DNA of 7,065 nt from an uncultured Lachnospiraceae bacterium (GTDB taxonomy: Bacteria > Bacillota_A > Clostridia > Lachnospirales > Lachnospiraceae), in assembly GCA_910585655.1 (NCBI GenBank), contig CAJUFW010000174.1, positions 1 to 7,065 on the forward strand. The letters run 5' to 3'. Below the pieces are notes generated by a model, which was given only the letters and a program-made list of their open reading frames with translations, was not told where the DNA came from and made no database searches. How positions within the stretch are numbered: position 1 is the first letter of the stretch; each line of letters begins with the position of its first letter. Shown here one piece after another: positions 1 to 5,209 of this stretch. Both the position numbers and the translations under genes were made by a program.

Positions 1-53
1 ACCTTGAAATGACGGAGTCAGAGTCCGTTGCCTTACCGTTTGGCGATAGCCCA
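1..53 (-). tRNA. tRNA-Gln (anticodon CTG), partial, truncated at the left edge
   Basis: Read on the minus strand from 53, the sequence folds as the 5' part of a tRNA. The acceptor strand TGGGCTA is at 53-47 and the D arm GCC/GGC is at 44-42 and 33-31. The anticodon stem ACGGA/TCCGT (28-24 and 16-12) closes the loop CTCTGAC, with anticodon CTG at 21-19, which reads the Gln codon CAG. A five-base variable loop (11-7) and the 5' half of the T stem, CAAGG (6-2), follow. The 3' T-stem half, the acceptor 3' strand and the CCA end lie outside the window. The U1 acceptor start and the overall form match bacterial tRNA-Gln. Confidence 0.93.
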
Positions 54-68
54 TCAACAACAATGACT

Positions 69-97
69 ATTATATACGATCTCTTTTAAAAATGCAA
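69..97 (-). promoter_or_regulatory. Sigma-A promoter for tRNA-Gln, with A-tract upstream element
   Basis: On the minus strand there is a TTGCAT -35 box at 97-92, a 17-nt spacer and a perfect TATAAT -10 box at 74-69. This puts the start of transcription near 62, about nine bases before the mature tRNA 5' end. Just upstream of the -35 box, positions 102-130 read as an almost unbroken series of A-tracts on the same strand. That is the layout of an UP element bound by the RNA polymerase alpha subunit, common at stable-RNA promoters. The -35 box is weak (3 of 6), which the A-tract may offset (inference). Confidence 0.8.
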
Positions 98-188
98 GTA
101 CTTTTTTTATTTTTTTCTATTTTTTTATTTGGGAATTAAATATCCTAAAAGAGTCAATGGTGTTAGCATACTATCCTTTAGGAGAAAC

Positions 189-220
189 GAGCCGATCCGG
201 AATTACTTCCGAATCGGCTC
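189..220 (-). terminator. Rho-independent terminator of the secreted-protein gene
   Basis: An imperfect 14-position stem, with one mismatch at 197/212, closes a four-base loop that reads GTAA (a GNRA tetraloop) on the minus strand. The outer half is GAGCCGAT/ATCGGCTC and the inner half CGGAA/TTCCG. It lies about 48 nt past the TAA stop at 269-271. The following tract (GTTTCTCC) is only moderately U-rich. A smaller 6-bp hairpin (229-234 with 240-245) sits between the stop and the main stem. No gene occupies 54-268; the rest of that stretch is the tRNA-Gln promoter and AT-rich spacer. Confidence 0.75.
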
Positions 221-268
221 TGTCGTTTCTTATCTGCCCGATAAGTGTTTATGCTCTATCTGAGCGAG

Positions 269-1960
269 TTAGTTTGAGTTTGGTGCGCCTACACTTAATT
301 TAAGCTTAACTGTAGTCTTCTTACCAAATGCTACCTTTACTTCCTGATTTGCTACCGTTTTTCCTGCAGGAACGGATATTGTTAATGTAACACTACCATC
401 CTTTAAAGCACTTGCAGATATAGAAGCATCTCCTACTTTTTTATCTGCCGTAGCCTTCGTAACGCTAGCACTTAAATTGTCCATGTCAATTGTTACTGTA
501 AACTCTGTTGCTGCACCAGAAACGGCAGAACCAGAAACAGTAACTGTAAGGTTCTCAGCATCCACTATTGGAGCAGAGAAATTAGCAGCATTTTTCCCAC
601 CAATACTTGCACCAGAAAGAGTTGTTTTACCAGTTGCTTTAATATCTGCACTGACTACTTCAATATACTCACTGGCTACAAATTCTTTGATTCCTTTCTT
701 TTCATTGCCTTTAACACCGGCTTTACGAATCACCAATACTGGCTTTGCCTTTGTTTCCTTAACAGCTACTACCTTTGCATCTTTACCTTCCTTCTTACCA
801 GCCAGCTTCGTCCATTTTGAAACCTTAATTCCACCATCTGTAGTTACAAATGAGTATTCATAATCAACACCTTCATTTGTATTTACAAGGGTATAAGATT
901 CTTTTTCCGGATCATAACCTAACTTAATACCTGCATCACTGGCAGTAGCAGCCATAGTAGCAGCTTTTACAGTAAAGGAATAAGCTTTAGAAGGAATGGT
1001 TCCTTTTACAGAACTAGCAGCAGTACGTACTCTAATTTTTAAAGCTGTTCCATCATAAAAATTGTCTGTATTAATTGCTGTTCCTGTTCCTGGTGCGCTA
1101 CTCTCTGTCCAAAGATCAGAAATAGTCAAATTCTTAATCTTGGTCGCATCTAAGTTCATATCATCGGTTAAGTTAACCCAATCTTCTGGCCAACTCTGAC
1201 CCTGATATACAACCTGATATTCCTGACCTGCCTTTAATCCAAGAGTCAATTTTGAAACATCAACCTTTGCCTTAGGAGCATTTGCCTGTTTCTTATATGC
1301 AAATTTAACTTCTTTGGATGCCCAAGCGTCGCTACTTCCCTCTACTCTAAAATAAAGAGTAGCTCCTTTTGCTTTAAACGTCGGTAATTTAGCTGTTAAG
1401 GTACTCATTGGTTGCCATGTACCAGTTGTACCTTTTCTCCACTCAATAGTTCCAGGCGAAACTACAGTGTTTGTGTCAGAATTATATACAATAATATATC
1501 CTGTATCATCAGAACCTGTTGATAAAGCTGCATCCTCTACTGCAGGAACTTTCTTAACTGCTGCACAAGTAGCAGTAGCGATAAGAGCTGCTTTTAACTT
1601 TGTCTCTTGTACTGGGGTGGTGATAGAACTATTAGTTACTACTCCTCCATCTTTTGATAGAACCTTATAGTAAATAGTAGTTGCTTTATTCTTCTTTACC
1701 CAAGAAAGATCCACTTCTACACTGCCATTCTTGACCTCAGCCTCTTCCCACTTTACCTTCTCAATGCTAGTTCCATCTCCATATTGTACAGCTGCTGCAC
1801 TGCTTGGTAAGTTGGTAAAGTTTAACCGCTCCTCACTATAATTCACACTTACGCTTCCGGCATCACTGTCTGCAGCCTGAGCTACCACACCTGGTGCCAT
1901 AATACCAAGAACCATGGCGAATACTAAGAATCCCGCCAATTTTCTTTTAAAATTCTTCAT
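269..1960 (-). CDS. Secreted modular protein of unknown function (563 aa), four degenerate beta-rich repeats
   Basis: This is a predicted exported protein that I do not recognise. I start it at the ATG at 1960. A TTG twelve bases upstream (1972) is in frame but directly abuts the GGAGG at 1977-1973 and cannot be its start. Residues 1-29 form a signal peptide: basic N-end, hydrophobic core, cleavage after AQA. The mature part is rich in Lys, Thr, Ala and Val, with a single Cys. Four units of about 105 residues recur. Each has a Tyr/Val-rich strand (near 58, 157, 250, 358), a Trp (71, 174, 284, 383) and a strand of the TLYFRV type (94-100, 200-206, 305-311, 406-412). Two further Ser/Thr/Val-rich stretches follow, from about 437 to the end. 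There is no LPXTG, SLH, CWB2 or visible catalytic motif, so anchoring is unclear. It may be an adhesin, an S-layer-like protein or a free extracellular protein. It is monocistronic, with tandem promoters and a structured leader. Confidence 0.88.
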   Translation of the reverse strand: MKNFKRKLAGFLVFAMVLGIMAPGVVAQAADSDAGSVSVNYSEERLNFTNLPSSAAAVQYGDGTSIEKVKWEEAEVKNGSVEVDLSWVKKNKATTIYYKVLSKDGGVVTNSSITTPVQETKLKAALIATATCAAVKKVPAVEDAALSTGSDDTGYIIVYNSDTNTVVSPGTIEWRKGTTGTWQPMSTLTAKLPTFKAKGATLYFRVEGSSDAWASKEVKFAYKKQANAPKAKVDVSKLTLGLKAGQEYQVVYQGQSWPEDWVNLTDDMNLDATKIKNLTISDLWTESSAPGTGTAINTDNFYDGTALKIRVRTAASSVKGTIPSKAYSFTVKAATMAATASDAGIKLGYDPEKESYTLVNTNEGVDYEYSFVTTDGGIKVSKWTKLAGKKEGKDAKVVAVKETKAKPVLVIRKAGVKGNEKKGIKEFVASEYIEVVSADIKATGKTTLSGASIGGKNAANFSAPIVDAENLTVTVSGSAVSGAATEFTVTIDMDNLSASVTKATADKKVGDASISASALKDGSVTLTISVPAGKTVANQEVKVAFGKKTTVKLKLSVGAPNSN

Positions 1961-1972
1961 AATTTTTCGCAA

Positions 1973-1980
1973 CCTCCTTT
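1973..1980 (-). promoter_or_regulatory. Shine-Dalgarno AAAGGAGG that decides the secreted-protein start
   Basis: AAAGGAGG at 1980-1973 lies 12 nt upstream of the ATG at 1960 and has zero spacing to the in-frame TTG at 1972. Twelve nt is long but workable, while zero is not, so the ATG is the start. The motif also contains GGA, so it could double as a CsrA contact. It is complementary over six bases to CUCCUU at 2019-2014 in the leader. Confidence 0.8.
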
Positions 1981-2031
1981 TGTCGTAACCGATTTCCTCT
2001 CCCTATGTACGGTAAGGAGTATCCCTTCGGT

Positions 2032-2047
2032 CTGTCATCCTTGACAA
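2032..2047 (-). promoter_or_regulatory. CsrA-type binding hairpin (AAGGAU loop)
   Basis: UUGUC (2047-2043) pairs with GACAG (2036-2032) and displays the hexaloop AAGGAU closed by a C-G pair. The core CAAGGAUG matches CARGGAUG in the known high-affinity CsrA consensus, in which GGA is shown in a small hairpin loop. A second GGA lies in the Shine-Dalgarno at 1977-1975. This two-site arrangement is like that by which CsrA represses flagellin translation in Bacillus subtilis. No csrA or fliW gene is in the window, so binding is inference from sequence and shape. Confidence 0.5.
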
Positions 2048-2179
2048 CTCTCTTTGAACGATTGGAACCTTTTGTACGGAAAGCTTCCTCTCTATTCATA
2101 AATATCAAACACGATTTGCTTATCAACCTCCTCGCACAGATACTTGTGAGCTATTTACTCTTATTGGGCTTCAACTCCT

Positions 2180-2207
2180 ATATCGGCAAATGAAGAAGGT
2201 TTCTTTA
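2180..2207 (-). promoter_or_regulatory. Sigma-D (sigma-28, FliA-type) promoter for the secreted protein
   Basis: On the minus strand TAAA at 2207-2204 is followed by a 16-nt spacer and GCCGATAT at 2187-2180. Bacillus sigma-D promoters are TAAA, 14-16 nt, GCCGATAT, so both boxes match exactly. Transcription would start near 2173, leaving a leader of about 210 nt before the ATG. The element lies about 100 nt downstream of a housekeeping promoter for the same gene. An eight-base exact -10 with a correctly placed -35 is unlikely by chance in a short spacer, but function is not shown. Confidence 0.65.
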
Positions 2208-2284
2208 GCGTCTTTTAGGAAAAATTTTTTCTCTAAATTCCGCCTCGTATTTGGATATTTTAGGGAAATTGTCTTACCATCTTT

Positions 2285-2313
2285 ATTATATGGCGTAGTC
2301 TGATATCTGTCAA
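2285..2313 (-). promoter_or_regulatory. Consensus sigma-A promoter for the secreted protein
   Basis: TTGACA (2313-2308), a 17-nt spacer and TATAAT (2290-2285) make a perfect match to the vegetative promoter consensus. Transcription would begin near 2278, giving a leader of about 318 nt. A match this good predicts strong basal transcription unless blocked; the later leader hairpins or a repressor could provide control (inference). Between this promoter and the sigma-D element lies another AT-rich hairpin, UUUAG/CUAAA enclosing A- and U-runs, near 2214-2237. Confidence 0.85.
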
Positions 2314-2377
2314 TATTTTCTGCTTCTTTCCTCTCACCCATTTACAGAAGATTTTTTTCGTTTTTCGATTTTTTTGC

Positions 2378-2406
2378 TTGCTTTTTATTCTGTTTTGTGT
2401 TATAGT
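2378..2406 (+). promoter_or_regulatory. Promoter for tRNA-Leu, extended -10 type
   Basis: TTGCTT (2378-2383), a 17-nt spacer and TATAGT (2401-2406, 5 of 6) are preceded by TG at the extended -10 position (2398-2399). A second, weaker candidate follows: TTGTCC (2412-2417), 17 nt, TATAGA (2435-2440). Either would give a short leader before the tRNA at 2480. The leader contains a small CTCC/GGAG hairpin (2449-2452 with 2461-2464). The first candidate diverges from the secreted-protein promoter, with about 65 nt of T-rich spacer between them. Confidence 0.6.
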
Positions 2407-2479
2407 AAATCTTGTCCAAGAGAGGATATATTAGTATAGACATTATTTCTCCTTTGGATAGGAGCGTACCGTTTGGTAG

Positions 2480-2563
2480 GCGGAAGTGCTGGAATTGGCA
2501 GACAGGCAAGACTAAGGATCTTGTGGGTGTATTCTCGTGTGGGTTCAAGTCCCATCTTCCGCA
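2480..2563 (+). tRNA. tRNA-Leu (anticodon AAG)
   Basis: A complete class II tRNA. The acceptor stem is a perfect 7 bp (2480-2486 with 2556-2562), with discriminator A at 2563. The D stem CTG/CAG is at 2489-2491 and 2503-2505. The anticodon stem CAAGA/TCTTG (2507-2511 with 2519-2523) closes the loop CTAAGGA, anticodon AAG at 2514-2516. A long variable arm of about 15 nt (2524-2538) follows, then a T stem GTGGG/CCCAT around TTCAAGT. The long variable arm with A73 identifies leucine rather than serine. The 3' CCA is not encoded. It reads CUU codons; A34 would be converted to inosine if TadA accepts it. Confidence 0.96.
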
Positions 2564-2573
2564 TTTTTCTCAC

Positions 2574-2605
2574 ACAAGCTCGATTTCCTGATCGAGTTTG
2601 TTTTC
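2574..2605 (+). terminator. Rho-independent terminator of tRNA-Leu
   Basis: An 11-bp stem (2574-2584 with 2591-2601, core CTCGAT/ATCGAG, one G.U pair) has a six-base loop and runs into a short T-tract. It starts ten bases after the tRNA 3' end. A T-run at 2564-2568 sits between the two. Confidence 0.8.
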
Positions 2606-2624
2606 CAAAATATGTTTCCTTCAA

Positions 2625-2652
2625 ACAGCCCGTATCTTTTGGTACGGGCTGT
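2625..2652 (-). terminator. Terminator hairpin closing the transporter operon
   Basis: ACAGCCCGTA (2625-2634) pairs with TACGGGCTGT (2643-2652), and two more pairs inside leave a TTTT loop (AAAA on the minus strand). It lies 18 nt past the stop codon at 2671-2673 of the last operon gene. The downstream T-tract on either strand is poor, so efficiency is uncertain. It also faces the convergent tRNA-Leu unit and could act in both directions. Confidence 0.65.
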
Positions 2653-2670
2653 ATTCCTGTTCTCATTTCT

Positions 2671-3495
2671 CTATTGAATTTCAAACTCCTCTTTCAATAG
2701 CTTTTCTGCTTCTTCTCTGACAAAAATCTGACCGCCATATTCCCTGACATATTCCAAATGTTCTTTTGCCTCTTCTTTTTCTCCTGCGCTTAACTCCATC
2801 ACTGCCATCCGGTAATAAAGTAAGGAAAGCTGAGCTGCATGATTGGATAGGCTGCGTACGGATTCCTGCAATCCCCTGGCGGTCTCATAATCCTTACGCC
2901 GGAATGCTTCTGCAAAATCGGTATACTGAATCAAATTAGCTGCCAGCCTTGCCGCCGGAGAACCGCTTTTCTGATTCGCCTCATATTTTTCCAGCTCCTG
3001 CCTTACTGCCCTGGCATGTTGAAGCTCACCTAACTCCAAATAATTTTGAAGCGCTACATTCAAATATGGAATCCAGCTCTTTCCCTTCAATTCTTCTTTT
3101 TTTATGGTACTAAGTTCCTGTTTTGTCGCAGCAAAATCACCTTTAAAAAAATATCCTTTTGCAATGTTGATGGTATCCATCCGGTTTTTCTGCGGCTTTT
3201 TTGCCCGAAGCGCCTGATAAACTGCCAGATATTTTTCACAATCACAGTCATCCATTAGAATCAGCTCAATCTTCCCATAGCGGAGTTTTTGCAGCCTGCC
3301 GATCAAACGCAAAAATAAAAATCCTGCCACTACCAGCGTCAAGGAACTGATAATGGACAATACGCTATACCAATAAGCTCCCAGGCTAAGCAAAATCACA
3401 AGCACAGCGATCACATAACCAACGATCCGCAAAGCAGCCGATTTTTTCTGCGCTGCCAATATTTCCTCTACCGACATGTTTCGATACTTTTTCAT
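2671..3495 (-). CDS. Membrane-anchored helical-repeat (TPR-like) protein, unknown function (274 aa)
   Basis: I do not recognise a named family. Residues about 22-43 and 45-66 are two hydrophobic helices separated by a very short turn, so the protein is probably anchored as a hairpin in the membrane. The remaining 200 residues are charged and helical, with features of degenerate tetratricopeptide repeats. Examples are Ala/Tyr/Leu pairs such as AKGYFFKGDF (112-121), NYLELGELQHARA (151-163), AEAFRRKDYETARG (195-208) and AVMELSAGEKEEAKEHL (231-247). The large domain is likely cytoplasmic (inference). An AGGAGG at 3507-3502 lies 6 nt before the ATG. The gene begins 14 nt after the EamA stop and is the last in the operon. 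A role as a scaffold or partner of the transporters is possible but unproven. Confidence 0.85.
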   Translation of the reverse strand: MKKYRNMSVEEILAAQKKSAALRIVGYVIAVLVILLSLGAYWYSVLSIISSLTLVVAGFLFLRLIGRLQKLRYGKIELILMDDCDCEKYLAVYQALRAKKPQKNRMDTINIAKGYFFKGDFAATKQELSTIKKEELKGKSWIPYLNVALQNYLELGELQHARAVRQELEKYEANQKSGSPAARLAANLIQYTDFAEAFRRKDYETARGLQESVRSLSNHAAQLSLLYYRMAVMELSAGEKEEAKEHLEYVREYGGQIFVREEAEKLLKEEFEIQ

Positions 3496-3509
3496 CCCTT
3501 ACCTCCTGC

Positions 3510-4418
3510 CTACTGGTTGGATTTCCTTTTTCCCGGAAGCTGTGCCAATACCATCGCCGCAAACATCAAAATACAGCCGACACCTTCCCGCCAGCTTAGT
3601 CTTTGCCCTAACAGCACCCAGCCTGCCAGTACGGAAAAAACCGACTCCAGGCTCATAATTAAGGACGCAGCAGTAGGATTTGTATCCTTTTGCGCCACTA
3701 CCTGCAAGGTAAAAGCCACGCCGCTAGATAAAATCCCGGCATAGAGAATCGGCAGCGCCGCTTCACACAATGCAGTCAGATTTGGTGCTTCAAACAACAT
3801 CGGCACTGCAGCCGCTATCCCGCAGACCAAAAACTGCAGACAAGAAAGCTGGATTGGATCAACTCTGCCAGAAAAATGGTCTACCAATAAGATATGAACG
3901 GAAAAAGCGATTGCACATAAGAATACATATGTATCCCCTATGGAAAGCTGGAGACTTCCTTTCATGCACAACAGATACAACCCTAATGCTGACATCAGAA
4001 CGGCAATCCATACCCGCACTCCGGGAATTCTCCGGAAAAAAATACCGAACAATGGTACAAATACAATATAGAGCGCCGTAATAAAGCCTGCTTTTCCTAC
4101 GGTAGTATGCGAAATCCCGATTTGTTGAAGACTGCTGGCTGCCAATAAAGCAAAACCACAGCAAATTCCGCCTATAAGCAGCTTATGTCCTTTTTTGTCT
4201 ACCGGCTGACTTGGCAACATCTGCTTCCTGCCTATTGCAACTACCGGAAGTAATACGATCCCTCCTAAAAGAAAGCGGATGCTGATAAAGGTAAACGGTC
4301 CTACGTATTCCATACCGACGCTCTGCGCGACAAAAGCTATTCCCCAGATAAAGGCGGCTAGCAGTAAAAGCAGACTGCCTCGAATCTGCTTTGCCGTCCC
4401 GTTTTCCTTGCCGCTCAT
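3510..4418 (-). CDS. EamA/DMT-family transporter (302 aa)
   Basis: This is an integral membrane protein of the drug/metabolite transporter superfamily, whose members move metabolites, often outward, by a secondary mechanism. The length of about 300 residues and roughly ten hydrophobic segments in two tandem EamA halves (about 14-150 and 160-294) are normal for the family. Typical features are the first-helix AAFIWGIAFVAQS (21-33), SIRFLLGG (46-53), the helix following SSLQQIGI (95-102), and in the second half SLIMSLESVFSVLAGWVLLGQ (252-272), the strongly conserved EamA end motif with its Glu258. Its ATG overlaps the ATPase stop as ATGA (4415-4418), so translation is probably coupled. The Shine-Dalgarno is weak (AGGA). 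The substrate cannot be told. Its place right after an ABC importer suggests a related substrate or its efflux. Confidence 0.93.
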   Translation of the reverse strand: MSGKENGTAKQIRGSLLLLLAAFIWGIAFVAQSVGMEYVGPFTFISIRFLLGGIVLLPVVAIGRKQMLPSQPVDKKGHKLLIGGICCGFALLAASSLQQIGISHTTVGKAGFITALYIVFVPLFGIFFRRIPGVRVWIAVLMSALGLYLLCMKGSLQLSIGDTYVFLCAIAFSVHILLVDHFSGRVDPIQLSCLQFLVCGIAAAVPMLFEAPNLTALCEAALPILYAGILSSGVAFTLQVVAQKDTNPTAASLIMSLESVFSVLAGWVLLGQRLSWREGVGCILMFAAMVLAQLPGKRKSNQ

Positions 4419-5209
4419 GACAATATCATCCTGTCATTGGCAAACTCTCCGCCGCTGGCGGCTTCAAATTTCTCTAACAAATCCGCTACTTTAAGCTTCT
4501 TTTTTTCCTCTCCTGCCACATCATAAATCACATGTCCTTCGTGCATCATGATCAGGCGATTACCAATCCGAATCGCATCTTTCATGTTATGCGTTACCAT
4601 CAACGCCGTCAAATGCTCCCCACTTACGATATTTTCGGTTACTTCTAGTACCTTTGCAGCCGTCTTCGGATCCAGAGCAGCCGTATGCTCATCCAACAAC
4701 AATAGCTTAGGACGTTTGAGCGTCGCCATCAGCAATGTCAGCGCCTGCCGCTGCCCGCCCGAAAGCAAACCGACCTTTGAAGTCATACGCTCTTCTAAAC
4801 CAAGTCCCAGGATTTTCAAACGCTCTGCATACTCTTCTTTTTCCTTTTTGGTGATTCCCCAGCTTAAACCGCGCCGCTGTCCGCGCCGATACGCCAAAGC
4901 TAAGTTTTCCTGGATTCCCATATCGGCACTCGTCCCCATCATCGGATCCTGGAACACCCGTCCCAAATAGGCAGCCCGCTTATGCTCCGGCATCCTGGAA
5001 ATATTGACTCCATCTAAATGAATCATACCACAGTCAATCGGATAAACCCCTGCTACCATATTTAGCATCGTGGATTTGCCGGCTCCGTTTCCGCCGATAA
5101 TCGTTACGAAATCCCCTGGCTCTAAATGAAGATTTAAGTCCTGCAATGCCTTTTTTTCATTGATGGTTCCTTTGTTAAAGGTTTTGCTCACATGACTAAT
5201 CGTCAGCAT
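4415..5209 (-). CDS. ABC transporter ATP-binding protein (264 aa), TrpXYZ-like importer
   Basis: This is the cytoplasmic ATPase that powers the importer encoded upstream. All nucleotide-binding motifs are present: Walker A GGNGAGKST (39-47), Q-loop FQDP with Gln87, signature LSGGQ (149-153), Walker B LLLLDE (169-174) with catalytic Glu174, D-loop AALD (177-180) and switch His207. The length is usual. In the Walker B/D-loop region the motif reads DEHTAALDP rather than the common DEPTSALDP; this DEHTAALDP form is characteristic of the COG1101 ATPases that accompany COG4120 permeases. A GGAGG lies 6 nt before the ATG, inside the end of the permease gene, and the two genes overlap by 14 nt (5196-5209). 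The ATPase should pair with the permease as a homodimer on two permease copies (known for the class). Confidence 0.95.
   Translation of the reverse strand: MLTISHVSKTFNKGTINEKKALQDLNLHLEPGDFVTIIGGNGAGKSTMLNMVAGVYPIDCGMIHLDGVNISRMPEHKRAAYLGRVFQDPMMGTSADMGIQENLALAYRRGQRRGLSWGITKKEKEEYAERLKILGLGLEERMTSKVGLLSGGQRQALTLLMATLKRPKLLLLDEHTAALDPKTAAKVLEVTENIVSGEHLTALMVTHNMKDAIRIGNRLIMMHEGHVIYDVAGEEKKKLKVADLLEKFEAASGGEFANDRMILS

Larger units (their letters stand above)
1973..2173 (-). promoter_or_regulatory. Structured 5' leader of the secreted-protein mRNA, several hairpins
   Basis: The leader downstream of the GCCGATAT element is about 200 nt of purine-rich sequence with consecutive small hairpins on the minus strand. 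CACA/UGUG (2148-2145 with 2138-2135) has a 6-nt loop. CAAAU/GUUUG (2118-2114 with 2110-2106) has a 3-nt loop. GGAA-G-CUUU/AAAG-G-UUCC (2088-2080 with 2072-2064) has one G.G mismatch. UUGUC/GACAG is at 2047-2043 with 2036-2032. AAGGG/UCCUU (2027-2023 with 2018-2014) has an AUAC loop. I cannot assign it to a known riboswitch. It may be a translational control leader or a conserved RNA family. The UCCUU arm can alternatively pair with the Shine-Dalgarno. Confidence 0.55.

Noticed and set aside
143..183. Inverted repeat TCCTAAA/TTTAGGA (143-149 with 177-183)
   Set aside because: Only 7 AT-rich pairs around a 27-nt loop, with no T-tract; it may be chance, and the stronger terminator stem at 189-220 explains transcription end.
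2005..2193. Plus-strand 62-codon open frame in the spacer ahead of the secreted-protein gene
   Set aside because: It has no ribosome site and lies antisense to the leader and the sigma-D promoter; it reads through the complement of the hairpins.
2480..2620. tRNA-Leu 3' end as a phage or island attachment site
   Set aside because: No integrase is present, and I saw no duplicate of the tRNA 3' end in the window.
2473..2700. Plus-strand 75-codon frame, and minus-strand frames at 2342-2548 and 2400-2684
   Set aside because: All run through the tRNA-Leu gene and terminator hairpins, so they are not coding.
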